DNA of 43,152 nt, taken from NCBI GenBank assembly GCA_945877085.1, contig CAMCQV010000006.1:1-43152 (forward strand). Reading direction: 5' to 3'. Source of the DNA: Chitinophaga pinensis (GTDB lineage Bacteria; Bacteroidota; Bacteroidia; Chitinophagales; Chitinophagaceae). The translations under genes and the position numbers were made by a program. Below the pieces are notes generated by a model. The model did no database searches and was not told where the DNA came from. It saw nothing but the letters and a program-made list of their open reading frames with translations. Of the stretch, positions 1 through 8,497 are shown one piece after another (the first letter of the stretch is position 1; each line of letters opens with the position of its first letter).

Positions 1-650
1 TGAATGATATTTTCTAGAGGCGTACCTGTTGGTGCCGCTTCTACCCTAACTGGTTCGTTAAAATAATCATTCATCAACTTTTCTACATCATCCGTAATCG
101 TTGCAGAAAATAATAAATTCTGTCTTTTTGCAGGAACGAGTTCTAAAATATTGGTGATCTGTTTTCTAAATCCAAGGTTCAACATTTCATCCATTTCATC
201 AATGACGACCTTTTTAATATATTTTGTTTTAAGTGCACCATTCATGATTAAGTCAAATAATCTACCTGGCGTTGCCACTAAAACATCTACCCCTTTTTCT
301 ACTTCTATTTGTTGTGTATTGATATTCACCCCTCCAAAGACTCCTACCGTGATCACGCTCATGTAAGGGGTTAATTTCTTAACAGCCTCTACCACCTGTA
401 CCACCAATTCTCTGGTTGGAACAATGATTAATATTTGAGGATCTTTGTTTTTATCGAATTTCCATTGTCTAAGACAGGGTAACAAATAAGCAAAAGTTTT
501 ACCTGTTCCGGTTTGGGCAATACCACAAACATCCCTTCCAGACATCACTACCGGGTAAACACGGTGTTGAATGGTTGTAGGATGGGTATATCCTAAATCT
601 TCTAAGGCCCTTGCTAATGGAGAATTGATATTTAATTGGTCAAAAGTCAT
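1..650 (-). CDS. DEAD-box ATP-dependent RNA helicase (RhlE-like), 3' end outside window
   Basis: The ORF track misses this gene because it runs off the left edge; I translated it from the minus strand starting at the ATG at 650. About 216 codons are visible, covering helicase domain 1. Motifs in order: Q motif region (residues ~20-30, TTIQ rather than the usual TPIQ), motif I AQTGTGKT, Ia PTRELVVQ, Ib ATPGRL, motif II DEMD in place of DEAD, and motif III SAT. Proteins of this family unwind short RNA duplexes in ribosome assembly or mRNA turnover, often during cold adaptation. Domain 2 and any basic C-terminal tail lie outside the window, so the subfamily cannot be fixed. It is transcribed divergently from the dihydroorotase-like gene. 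A TAACTTCG box lies only 6 nt before the ATG, which would give an almost leaderless mRNA if it is the promoter. Confidence 0.93.
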   Translation of the reverse strand, partial: MTFDQLNINSPLARALEDLGYTHPTTIQHRVYPVVMSGRDVCGIAQTGTGKTFAYLLPCLRQWKFDKNKDPQILIIVPTRELVVQVVEAVKKLTPYMSVITVGVFGGVNINTQQIEVEKGVDVLVATPGRLFDLIMNGALKTKYIKKVVIDEMDEMLNLGFRKQITNILELVPAKRQNLLFSATITDDVEKLMNDYFNEPVRVEAAPTGTPLENII

Positions 651-712
651 AAGGACGAAGTTAACTCAATAAAACCAAACATTTGGGATAGGCTATTTCA
701 TCAAGAATCATC

Positions 713-743
713 CTAATTGAGGCCTAAATATCCCCTCAATTAG
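713..743. repeat. 10-bp perfect inverted repeat in divergent promoter region
   Basis: The arms CTAATTGAGG (713-722) and CCTCAATTAG (734-743) are exact reverse complements, separated by 11 nt. It lies between the divergent helicase and dihydroorotase-like genes, just upstream of a TATATTG box (755-761) that is 20 nt before the ATG at 781. It could be an operator, or a 5' UTR hairpin of the helicase transcript. There is no T-tract and both flanking genes read away from it, so a terminator is unlikely. Confidence 0.6.
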
Positions 744-780
744 CAAAAACGAAGTATATTGCATCAAATTCACTGACTCA

Positions 781-2049
781 ATGACAATTCTTCTCAGGCA
801 AGTCAAAATTGCTGATCAGCATTCGCCATTCAACGGCCAATTAAAAGATATTCTTCTTCAAGACGCAGTATTAGTTTCCATTCAAGACCATTATGATGGA
901 AAAGCAGATCAAATTGTAGACATTCCAGGCACAATTGTAAGTTTAGGTTGGGTAGATCCATTTACGCATTTTTGTGACCCAGGTTATGAGCATAGAGAAA
1001 CTTTAATGACTGGTGCGGCTGCTGCACAATCAGGAGGATTTACCACAGTTTTTGTAGTTCCAAATACACAGCCTGTGATTGATAATAAAACTCAGGTGAA
1101 TTATATCGTTCAACAACAGCAACATCTACCAATTGAAATTTTACCAATAGGTGCATTGTCTAAAAAAATAGAAGGAAAAGATTTAGCGGAGATGATAGAT
1201 ATGCATCAAGCTGGTGCGGTTGCTTCGAGTGATGGCTTATACCCTGTTCAATCCAACTTGCTATTTCTGAAAGCATTACAATATGTAAAAACTTTTGATG
1301 GTGTAGTCATTCAAATGCCAATTGATAAGAGCATGGGTGCTATAGGATTAATGAATGAGGGGATTACATCTACACAAATTGGATTACCAGGCATCCCTGC
1401 GATTGCGGAAGAGTTGATGATTGCAAGAGATATTGAATTATTAAAATATACCAATTCTAAACTACATATTACTGGTGTAAGTACAGCAAAAGGAATTGCA
1501 TTAATTGAAGCTGGTAAAAAAGCAGGTTTAGCACTCACATGTAGTGTTACGCCATACCATTTATATTTCAACGAAACAGATTTAAGCACTTATGATACCT
1601 TGTTGAAAGTGTATCCACCTTTAAGAACAAAAGCAGATCAGTCAGCTTTACAAGATGCTGTGGAACGCGGTGTGGTAGATTGTATTAGTTCCCATCACCA
1701 ACCTCAGGATTGGGATGGGAAAACCATTGAGTTTGAATACGCGAAAGCAGGCATAGCATGTATTGAAACCACCTATTCAACGATCAACCATTTATTCCCG
1801 AATTTAAAAGACGAAGCTATAGCCAATTTGTTATCCAATCATGCAAGACAAATTTTTAAGCTTAGTTCAAGTTCTATTCAAGAAGGTCAAAAAGTGGATC
1901 TTACTTTATTCAATCGTACAAGTTCCATAACACCAACTAAATCAGGATCTAAAAGCAAGTCTGTGAACAATCCTTTCTTGGATAAAACACTAAAAGGAAC
2001 TGTCATTGGTACTTATTCAAAAGGACAATTTCATCTTAATAATAAATAA
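781..2049 (+). CDS. Dihydroorotase-like amidohydrolase lacking metal ligands (PyrC'/PyrX-type pseudo-dihydroorotase)
   Basis: This 422-aa protein aligns by eye along its whole length with class I dihydroorotases: GG-T-MPN-like segment (VVPNTQP, ~92-98), PPLR (~279-282) and a C-terminal metal-dependent-hydrolase tail. The catalytic positions are changed. The HxHxR metal/substrate motif reads FTHFC (~61-65). The HAED-like ligand region reads QMPID (~178-182). The second His of HVcHVST is Gly (HITGVST, ~229-235). The catalytic ATDHAPH segment reads SSHHQPQ (~303-309). Active dihydroorotase closes carbamoyl-aspartate to dihydroorotate in pyrimidine synthesis; this copy probably does not. Known inactive homologues (Pseudomonas PyrC') act as structural partners of aspartate carbamoyltransferase, but a role here is inference. 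No other pyrimidine gene is nearby. It heads the glycosyltransferase/heptose run and has a weak TATATTG box 20 nt upstream. Confidence 0.85.
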   Translation: MTILLRQVKIADQHSPFNGQLKDILLQDAVLVSIQDHYDGKADQIVDIPGTIVSLGWVDPFTHFCDPGYEHRETLMTGAAAAQSGGFTTVFVVPNTQPVIDNKTQVNYIVQQQQHLPIEILPIGALSKKIEGKDLAEMIDMHQAGAVASSDGLYPVQSNLLFLKALQYVKTFDGVVIQMPIDKSMGAIGLMNEGITSTQIGLPGIPAIAEELMIARDIELLKYTNSKLHITGVSTAKGIALIEAGKKAGLALTCSVTPYHLYFNETDLSTYDTLLKVYPPLRTKADQSALQDAVERGVVDCISSHHQPQDWDGKTIEFEYAKAGIACIETTYSTINHLFPNLKDEAIANLLSNHARQIFKLSSSSIQEGQKVDLTLFNRTSSITPTKSGSKSKSVNNPFLDKTLKGTVIGTYSKGQFHLNNK

Positions 2050-2079
2050 TAACAATCATATTTTTTAATAAAATAAAAC

Positions 2080-2604
2080 ATGGAAAAACAAATCACTTCT
2101 CATATTGTTAAAGGCGCTATTTTAGGCGGTATCTCTATTTTATTTAGCATCATTATTTATATTTTTAACTTATACACTACACAATGGTTAAGCTGGTTGA
2201 GTTATGCCATTTTGATTGGTGGTATTATCTATGGTAATGTTTTATTTGCAAATCAAAATGAAAACAAAGTAACCTTTGGTAATATTTTTGCGCATGGTTT
2301 TAAAACAACAGCAGTAATTATCGTTATTACTGTTTTGTATACTCTACTAGCATTGTATGTTTTATTCCCAGACATGGTAGATAAAATCATTGAATTGTCT
2401 AGAACAGAGATGTTAAAGAATCCAAAGATGACGGACGAGATGATAGACCAAGCAATGACAATGACTAAGAAATTATTCCTTCCTTTTGCGGTTGCAGGTG
2501 CTATTTTTGGTACTGGATTTATAGGTGCAATTGGTTCTTTAATTGGTGCTGCTGTTGCAAAGAAAAATCCAGTAGACCCATTCAAACAAGATACAGCTCA
2601 ATAA
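2080..2604 (+). CDS. DUF4199 family integral membrane protein
   Basis: This 174-aa protein has four likely membrane helices: residues ~11-31, ~37-56, ~73-96 and ~132-159. The loop FGNIFAHGFK before helix 3 and the long charged segment between helices 3 and 4 (~100-130, rich in Met, Lys and Asp) are typical of DUF4199, a family found mainly in Bacteroidota. The biochemical function is unknown. It lies 30 bp after the dihydroorotase-like gene and directly before a GT2 glycosyltransferase. From memory, dihydroorotase, DUF4199 and GT2 genes recur side by side in Bacteroidota genomes, which suggests an inner-membrane partner of lipid-linked glycan synthesis. That role is inference. Confidence 0.85.
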   Translation: MEKQITSHIVKGAILGGISILFSIIIYIFNLYTTQWLSWLSYAILIGGIIYGNVLFANQNENKVTFGNIFAHGFKTTAVIIVITVLYTLLALYVLFPDMVDKIIELSRTEMLKNPKMTDEMIDQAMTMTKKLFLPFAVAGAIFGTGFIGAIGSLIGAAVAKKNPVDPFKQDTAQ

Positions 2605-2611
2605 ATTGAAC

Positions 2612-3553
2612 ATGCAGATATCTGTCGTTATACCTTTATACAATGAAGCTGAGTCTTTGCCAGAATTAATGGCATGGATTCACCGTGTGATGGAGGCCAA
2701 TTCATATGCTTACGAAGTGATTATGATTGACGATGGTAGTGATGATGGTAGTTGGGATGTGATTACAAATTTACGCAATCAATATCCACCATTAAAGGGT
2801 ATTAAATTTCAACGTAATTACGGTAAGTCTGCAGCATTAAATGAGGGTTTCAAAGCTTCCCAGGGGGATATGGTCATGACAATGGATGCCGATTTACAAG
2901 ATAGTCCAGATGAAATTCCTGAATTCTATAACATGATTATAAATCAAGGTTATCATTTAGTGAGTGGATGGAAGAAAAAACGTTTTGATAATACTTTTAC
3001 AAAGAATATTCCTTCTAAATTATACAACGCTGTTGCAAGTAAAAGCTCAGGCATTCATTTACACGATTTTAATTGTGGGATTAAAGCCTATCAATTAAAT
3101 GTGGTTAAGAGTATTGAGGTATTTGGTGAGATGCACCGTTATATTCCAATCCTAGCAAAATGGGCAGGATTCAAAAGAATTGGTGAAAAAGTGGTACAAC
3201 ACCAAGCAAGAAAATATGGTCATACAAAATTTGGATGGGAAAGATTTGTAAATGGTTTTTTAGATTTATTAACCATTCAGTTTTTATCCAAATTTGGTAA
3301 AAAGCCAATGCAATTTTTTGGATTAATTGGTACCCTATTCTTCTTAGTGGGATTTGTCTCTTTTTTTTACATCGTAATAGGTAAGTTTATAGATCCTGAT
3401 ACAAGTATTACCAACAAACCTGCTTTTTATATTGCCCTAACTTCCATGATCATAGGTACACAATTATTTTTAGCAGGTTTTATAGCTGAAATCATGAATC
3501 GTAATGCGGCTGATAGAAACACCTATTTAATTGAGGAGAAACAAGGATGGTAG
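2612..3553 (+). CDS. GT2 family polyprenyl-phosphate glycosyltransferase (GtrB/ArnC-like)
   Basis: I place the start at the ATG at 2612 (MQISVVIPLYNE), the usual family N-terminus, rather than the TTG two codons upstream; this gives 313 aa. The N-terminal GT-A domain has DDGSDDG (~39-45) and the metal-binding DADLQD (~92-97). Two C-terminal membrane helices (~228-250 and ~262-285) match the DPM1/GtrB/ArnC type, which moves a sugar from a nucleotide donor to a polyprenyl phosphate on the cytoplasmic face. It begins 7 nt after the DUF4199 stop and overlaps the next glycosyltransferase by 7 nt, so the genes are almost certainly co-transcribed and translationally coupled. The sugar donor cannot be read from sequence. 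Confidence 0.9.
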   Translation: MQISVVIPLYNEAESLPELMAWIHRVMEANSYAYEVIMIDDGSDDGSWDVITNLRNQYPPLKGIKFQRNYGKSAALNEGFKASQGDMVMTMDADLQDSPDEIPEFYNMIINQGYHLVSGWKKKRFDNTFTKNIPSKLYNAVASKSSGIHLHDFNCGIKAYQLNVVKSIEVFGEMHRYIPILAKWAGFKRIGEKVVQHQARKYGHTKFGWERFVNGFLDLLTIQFLSKFGKKPMQFFGLIGTLFFLVGFVSFFYIVIGKFIDPDTSITNKPAFYIALTSMIIGTQLFLAGFIAEIMNRNAADRNTYLIEEKQGW

Positions 3554-4677
3554 ATCGATTGATCATTATGGGGCCAGCTTGGCCATTGAGAGGCAACCTA
3601 GCTGCTTTTGATGAAAAACTAGCGCATGATTTCATGCAAGCTTCGATCCAAACTAAAATTTATACATTCTCATTACAATATCCAGACTTCTTATTTCCTG
3701 GTATAACACAATATTCATCAGATCCTGCACCAAAAGGTCTTTCTATTGAAGTTGCAATGAATTCCATCAATCCTTTTAATTGGATTAAGGTGGGTTTGAA
3801 AATAAAAAAAGAACGCCCAGATTTAATCATCGTACGTTATTGGATTCCTTTTTTAGCTCCTTGTTTAGGGACTATTTTAAGCATTGCAAAAAGCAACAAA
3901 CATACCAAGGTGATTGCTATTGTGGACAATATGATACCTCATGAGAAAAGAATTGGAGATAATTTATTGACAAAGTATTTTGTGCGATCTGTGGATGGCT
4001 TTTTAACCATGAGCAAAAAAGTACAAGATGATGTGCGCCTTTTCACACATAAACCTTCCTGCATTGCTCCCCATCCTATCTATGATCATTTTGGAGAAGC
4101 AATGCCGACAACAGAAGCAAGGAAATTATTGCATTTACAAGACACGGATAAAGTCATCCTATTTTTTGGATTTGTAAGAGCCTATAAAGGATTAGACTTA
4201 TTAATTGAAGCAATGTCCAATCCAGCTATTCAAGCTGCTGGCATTAAACTAGTCATTGCTGGTGAATTCTACGAATCACCTACCCCTTATTTAGAGCAAA
4301 TTAAAGCACTTGGATTGTCTGACACAATCTCAGTGTACAACGAATATATAGGAGAAAGAGACGTCAAATTATATGTTTCAGCTGCAGATTTTATTATTCA
4401 ACCTTATCGCAATGCAACACAAAGTGGCGTCACACCAATGGCTTATCATTTTTTAAAGCCTATGTTGGTGACCAATGTTGGTGGTTTGGCAGACACTGTT
4501 CCACATGATAAAGTTGGTTTGGTTGTGGAGCCTAATCCTAGTGACATTGCAAAAGGAATCCTTCAATTATATGACAGAGGCACTGCGCACTTTATGCCCC
4601 ATTTGATCACAGAGAAGAAAAAATATAGTTGGGAACAAATGAGACAATCTTTTTTAACTTTGTACCAACAATTATAA
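3547..4677 (+). CDS. GT4 family glycosyltransferase
   Basis: This 376-aa protein has the GT-B fold pattern. The N-terminal acceptor domain starts with MGPAWPLRGNLAAFDE. The C-terminal donor domain contains the FFGFVRAYKGLDLLIEA segment (~206-222), typical of GT4 enzymes, and the donor-binding region QPYRNATQSGVTPMAYHF (~283-300). No membrane span is obvious, so it is probably a cytoplasmic or peripheral inner-membrane enzyme that extends a lipid-linked or LPS-like glycan. The ATG lies inside the preceding GT2 gene (7-nt overlap), indicating coupling. The following sugar-phosphate isomerase and phosphatase genes suggest that the glycan uses heptose or a related sugar, but the donor is not known. 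Confidence 0.9.
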   Translation: MVDRLIIMGPAWPLRGNLAAFDEKLAHDFMQASIQTKIYTFSLQYPDFLFPGITQYSSDPAPKGLSIEVAMNSINPFNWIKVGLKIKKERPDLIIVRYWIPFLAPCLGTILSIAKSNKHTKVIAIVDNMIPHEKRIGDNLLTKYFVRSVDGFLTMSKKVQDDVRLFTHKPSCIAPHPIYDHFGEAMPTTEARKLLHLQDTDKVILFFGFVRAYKGLDLLIEAMSNPAIQAAGIKLVIAGEFYESPTPYLEQIKALGLSDTISVYNEYIGERDVKLYVSAADFIIQPYRNATQSGVTPMAYHFLKPMLVTNVGGLADTVPHDKVGLVVEPNPSDIAKGILQLYDRGTAHFMPHLITEKKKYSWEQMRQSFLTLYQQL

Positions 4678-4705
4678 ATACCACTTGCCAAGTAAATCAT
4701 TCGCC

Positions 4706-5287
4706 ATGTCATTACAACAAATAAAATCGATTATAGAAGGTTCTATCCAAGTAAAGCAAGCTTTACTGAATGACCAAGTTTTGGTTACAGAGATCGAAAA
4801 AGTGGTTGATGCCATTACAAATGCATTTAAAAATGGAAACGCCGTTTATTTTGCAGGCAATGGAGGAAGTGCAGCAGATGCTCAACATTTAGCAGCTGAG
4901 TTTTCTGGTCGTTTTTATAAGGACAGAAAAGCTTTGCCTTCTGATGCTTTACATTGTAATAGTTCCTACCTCACTGCTGTTGCCAATGACTATAGTTATG
5001 ATGTGATTTATGCAAGACTATTAGAAGGATTAGCGAAACCTGGTGATGTCTTAGTAGGTATTAGCACTTCTGGGAATTCAGGGAATATTGTCAAAGCATT
5101 CGAAATGGCTAAATCTATTGGAGTGGTAACAGTTGGATTCACAGGTGCTGGTGGTGGTCAAATGAAATCATTGAGTGACTTTTTAATCAATATTCCTTCT
5201 ACAACGACACCAAGAATACAAGAGTCACATATATTAGTTGGGCATATCATTTGTGAATTAGTAGAAGAAAATATATTCGGCAAATAA
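4706..5287 (+). CDS. gmhA: D-sedoheptulose-7-phosphate isomerase (GmhA-like, SIS domain)
   Basis: I choose the ATG at 4706 (MSLQQIKSII), giving 193 aa, the usual GmhA length; the ORF-track start is a TTG seven codons earlier. The SIS-domain phosphosugar site is visible as GNGGSAADAQHLAAEF (~51-66) and SGNSGN (~121-126). The C-terminal helix RIQESHILVGHIICELVEE (~170-188) carries the Gln/Glu and His seen at the GmhA active site. GmhA converts sedoheptulose 7-phosphate to D-glycero-D-manno-heptose 7-phosphate, the first step of ADP- or GDP-heptose synthesis in the cytoplasm. The stop codon is immediately followed by the ATG of the GmhB-like phosphatase. The heptose kinase/adenylyltransferase (HldE or HddA/HddC type) is not in this window. 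Confidence 0.88.
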   Translation: MSLQQIKSIIEGSIQVKQALLNDQVLVTEIEKVVDAITNAFKNGNAVYFAGNGGSAADAQHLAAEFSGRFYKDRKALPSDALHCNSSYLTAVANDYSYDVIYARLLEGLAKPGDVLVGISTSGNSGNIVKAFEMAKSIGVVTVGFTGAGGGQMKSLSDFLINIPSTTTPRIQESHILVGHIICELVEENIFGK

Positions 5288-5836
5288 ATGCTAGGTAATT
5301 TACATATCACAAAAGACTGGACTTTGTTTTTAGATCGTGACGGCGTGATTAATCACGAAAAAAAAGAGGACTATATACGTCATTGGTCTGAATTCAAATT
5401 TTACACAGAAAGCTTAGCAGCGCTTCCCCTACTTGCTCAGAAATTCGATAGAATCATTATTACGACCAATCAAAAAGGCATTGGTAAAGGTTTGATGACA
5501 GTCACTGATCTAGATTTGATCCATCATAATATGACAAATCATATTTTAGAATTAGGTGGCAGAATAGATGCCATCTATTATTGCCCAGATTTAGATAATT
5601 TATCTATCAATAGAAAACCTCAACCTGGTATGGCTTTTCAAGCCAAGGAAAAATTTCCTTCAATTGATTTTACAAAGTCTATTATGGTAGGCAATAGAAT
5701 GTCTGATATGGAATTTGGACGCAATGTAGGTATGCATACAGTGTACTTGGCTACAACACATCCTGAAGCTCCATTCCCTGATACTAAAATAGATGACCGC
5801 TATGATCATCTATTACAGTTTGCAGAGGCAATTTAA
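5288..5836 (+). CDS. HAD-IIIA phosphatase, GmhB-like (heptose bisphosphatase candidate)
   Basis: This 182-aa HAD hydrolase starts directly after the gmhA stop with no spacer. HAD motif I is FLDRDGVIN (~14-22, nucleophile and acid Asp), motif II is TTNQKGIGKG (~58-67) and motif III is RKPQPGM (~112-118). The motif IV region reads VGNRMSDMEFG, where GmhB enzymes usually have VGD. The zinc-binding loop of canonical GmhB (Cys/His ligands before the CRKP-like motif) is absent: only YYCPDLDNLSINRKP remains. By position it should remove a phosphate from heptose 1,7-bisphosphate, but the altered loop makes the exact substrate uncertain. Histidinol phosphatase-like activity is an alternative. Confidence 0.8.
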   Translation: MLGNLHITKDWTLFLDRDGVINHEKKEDYIRHWSEFKFYTESLAALPLLAQKFDRIIITTNQKGIGKGLMTVTDLDLIHHNMTNHILELGGRIDAIYYCPDLDNLSINRKPQPGMAFQAKEKFPSIDFTKSIMVGNRMSDMEFGRNVGMHTVYLATTHPEAPFPDTKIDDRYDHLLQFAEAI

Positions 5837-5905
5837 TTCCTTTGTAATTTAAAATCTTATACATTTAATCGTTTCAGAAACATGTTATGTTCCACAATTA
5901 AGTGT

Positions 5906-7690
5906 TTAATCTAATTTTAAAACCGCTAGGAAAGCTTCTTGTGGAATTTCAACGTTTCCAATTTGACGCATTCTCTTTTTACCTTCTTTCTGCTTCTCTA
6001 ATAATTTACGTTTACGACTGATATCACCACCATAACATTTTGCAGTTACATCCTTACGCATGGCAGAGATATTTTCTCTAGCCACTACTTTTGCACCAAT
6101 AGCTGCTTGTATAGCAATTTGGAATTGTTGCTTAGTCAATAAATCTTTTAATTTCTCACAAAGTTTACGGCCAAACTCAGCAGATTTTCCTCTGTGTATT
6201 AAAGCACTTAAAGCATCCACTTTTTCGTTGTTCAATAAGATATCCATCTTCACAATATCTGCATCTCTAAATCCAATCTGAGTATAATCAAAAGAAGCAT
6301 AACCTCTTGTTTGACTCTTTAATTTATCGTAGAAATCAAATACAATCTCTGTTAATGGCATTTCAAAAATCAATTCTACCCTAGTTGGTGTAAGGTAACT
6401 CTGATTGATCAGCATCCCTCTTTTGCCTAAACATAATGTAATAATATTACCAATATAGTCAGGTGTCGTAATAATCTGTGCTCTAATAAATGGTTCTTCG
6501 ATACGCTTGATCTTTACTGGATCTGGCATCTCAGTTGGATTATTCACAATAATTTTTTCATCTCTTGTAGTATAGGCAATGAAACTTACGTTAGGAACAG
6601 TTGTAATGACTGTTTGGTTGAACTCACGTTCTAAACGTTCTTGCACAATCTCCATGTGTAAAAGTCCAAGGAATCCACAACGGAATCCAAAACCTAATGC
6701 TTGAGAAGTTTCTAATTCAAAAGTTAAAGAGGCATCATTCAATTGTAATTTATCCATACAATCTCTTAATTCCTCAAATTCATCTGTATTCACTGGGTAG
6801 ATTCCAGAGAATACCATTGGTTTTACTTCCTCAAAACCATGAATCATTTCTCCAGGATTATTGGCTAAAGTAATGGTGTCTCCTACTTTAACTTCCTTCG
6901 CTACTTTAATGCCAGTAATTATATAGCCCACGTCTCCTGCCCTTACTTCGGCCTTTGGTGTCATGGCTAATTTTAAAACCCCCACTTCATCCGCAATGTA
7001 TTCTCTACCAGAAGCGACAAATTTAATTTTATCGTTCTTTTTTAATACCCCGTTCATGATTCTATAGTAGACAATAATTCCTCTAAAATTATTGAACACA
7101 CTATCAAAAATTAAAGCTTGTAGTGGTGCTTCTGTATCACCAGTAGGAGCTGGGATTCTTTCCACAATGGCTTGTAAAATTTCTTCGATACCAATACCTG
7201 AACGGCCACTAGCTAATAAAATATCTTCTTGTTTACATCCAATTAAGTCAATAATTTGATCTGTGACTTCTGGGATTTTAGCACCATCCATGTCAATTTT
7301 ATTGATCACCGGGATGATCTCTAAATTATTGTCAAGTGCTAAGTATAAATTACTGATTGTTTGTGCTTGAATGCCTTGTGAAGCGTCCACTAATAATAAA
7401 GCACCTTCACATGCTGCTAATGCACGACTCACTTCATAACTAAAATCAACGTGACCAGGAGTATCAATTAAATTTAAAGTGTAGGTTTCTCCTTTATGGA
7501 TATAATTGATCTGTATTGCGTGACTCTTAATAGTAATCCCTTTCTCTCGTTCTAAATCCATATCATCCAACACCTGGTTCATCATCTCACGTTCTGTAAT
7601 CGTTTTGGTATGTTCTAATAAACGATCTGCCAAGGTACTTTTACCATGATCAATGTGGGCGATGATACAAAAATTTCTTATATGCTTCAT
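5906..7690 (-). CDS. lepA: Elongation factor 4 (LepA), ribosomal back-translocase GTPase
   Basis: This is a complete 594-aa LepA. The GTPase motifs are [10 protein letters not shown] (G1, ~11-20), DTPGH (G3) and NKID (G4). The EF-G-like domains follow, with the LepA-specific [20 protein letters not shown] segment (~333-352). The C-terminal domain contains [16 protein letters not shown] and ends in a typical [14 protein letters not shown]. LepA binds stalled or mistranslocated ribosomes and affects initiation and assembly; it is cytoplasmic and partly membrane-associated. It lies 26 bp downstream of tpiA on the same strand and is probably expressed from the tpiA promoter. It converges with the GmhB-like gene; I see no strong terminator in the 69-bp gap. 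Confidence 0.98.
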   Translation of the reverse strand: MKHIRNFCIIAHIDHGKSTLADRLLEHTKTITEREMMNQVLDDMDLEREKGITIKSHAIQINYIHKGETYTLNLIDTPGHVDFSYEVSRALAACEGALLLVDASQGIQAQTISNLYLALDNNLEIIPVINKIDMDGAKIPEVTDQIIDLIGCKQEDILLASGRSGIGIEEILQAIVERIPAPTGDTEAPLQALIFDSVFNNFRGIIVYYRIMNGVLKKNDKIKFVASGREYIADEVGVLKLAMTPKAEVRAGDVGYIITGIKVAKEVKVGDTITLANNPGEMIHGFEEVKPMVFSGIYPVNTDEFEELRDCMDKLQLNDASLTFELETSQALGFGFRCGFLGLLHMEIVQERLEREFNQTVITTVPNVSFIAYTTRDEKIIVNNPTEMPDPVKIKRIEEPFIRAQIITTPDYIGNIITLCLGKRGMLINQSYLTPTRVELIFEMPLTEIVFDFYDKLKSQTRGYASFDYTQIGFRDADIVKMDILLNNEKVDALSALIHRGKSAEFGRKLCEKLKDLLTKQQFQIAIQAAIGAKVVARENISAMRKDVTAKCYGGDISRKRKLLEKQKEGKKRMRQIGNVEIPQEAFLAVLKLD

Positions 7691-7716
7691 GTAATAATGC
7701 GTGTTCTTTATTTAAA

Positions 7717-8478
7717 CTATTTAAGTGCGTTGATGATGGCTGCAAATTCAGTTGCAATTAAAGAGGCCCCACCAACCAATCCTCCGTCTACATCTGGTTG
7801 TGAAAAAATTTCTTTTGCATTCGCAGCTTTTACACTGCCTCCGTATAAAATTGAAATTTGATCTGCGATTGCTTGACCGTAATGGGCAGCAAATACAGAC
7901 CTGATATATGCATGAATTTCTTGGGCTTGTTCACTTGTTGCAGTTTTGCCTGTACCGATAGCCCAAATTGGCTCATAGGCAATCACCACTTTTACAATTT
8001 GTGCTGCAGATAACTGAAATAAGGCATTTTTTAATTGTGCTTCTACAAAACTATTCTGTGTACCTGCTTCTCTAATTTCTAATGGTTCGCCGCAACAAAA
8101 TATTGGGGTACTACCAATAGATAAAACAGCTTCTGTTTTTTCTGCTAATAAAGCATCTGTTTCATTAAAATATTCACGTCTTTCTGAATGTCCAAGTACA
8201 ATGTGTTTTACTCCTTCGGAAGCATACATGGATGCCGCAATTTCACCTGTGTAAGCGCCATTTGTTTTTTGGTGACAATTTTGTGCTGCAACAAACATAT
8301 GTTGTTTGCCAGTCAACTTTTGAATAGCTAAAGGAATATAAATAGCAGGAACAGCAAAAATGGCTGATTGATTTTCGGATAATTTAAGATCTGAAGCAAC
8401 TAATTGGTCTAATAAAGTTTCAGCCTCATTTTGGCTTAAATTCATTTTCCAGTTTGCTGCAGCTATTTGTTTTCTCAT
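7717..8478 (-). CDS. tpiA: Triosephosphate isomerase
   Basis: The start at ATG 8478 (MRKQIAAANWKMN) gives 253 aa, the usual TIM length. The track start at 8493 is a TTG that falls about where transcription should begin given the TACCTTTG box, so it is rejected. Catalytic residues are visible: Asn/Lys in AANWKMN (~9-11), the electrophilic His in LGHSERR, and the base Glu in AYEPIWAIGTGKT, followed by phosphate-binding LYGGSVKAAN and a GLVGGASL loop. It interconverts dihydroxyacetone phosphate and glyceraldehyde 3-phosphate in glycolysis and gluconeogenesis. It is followed by lepA 26 bp downstream. Confidence 0.98.
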   Translation of the reverse strand: MRKQIAAANWKMNLSQNEAETLLDQLVASDLKLSENQSAIFAVPAIYIPLAIQKLTGKQHMFVAAQNCHQKTNGAYTGEIAASMYASEGVKHIVLGHSERREYFNETDALLAEKTEAVLSIGSTPIFCCGEPLEIREAGTQNSFVEAQLKNALFQLSAAQIVKVVIAYEPIWAIGTGKTATSEQAQEIHAYIRSVFAAHYGQAIADQISILYGGSVKAANAKEIFSQPDVDGGLVGGASLIATEFAAIINALK

Positions 8479-8497
8479 AAAATTCATTTTCAAGGCA

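Noticed and set aside
151-366. ORF-track plus-strand ORF of 71 aa
   Set aside because: It is the antisense shadow of the DEAD-box helicase gene, whose motifs are clear on the minus strand.
5837-5905. Terminator between the convergent GmhB-like and lepA genes
   Set aside because: The only pairing seen (GAAACAT/ATGTTCC) has a mismatch and no T-tract.
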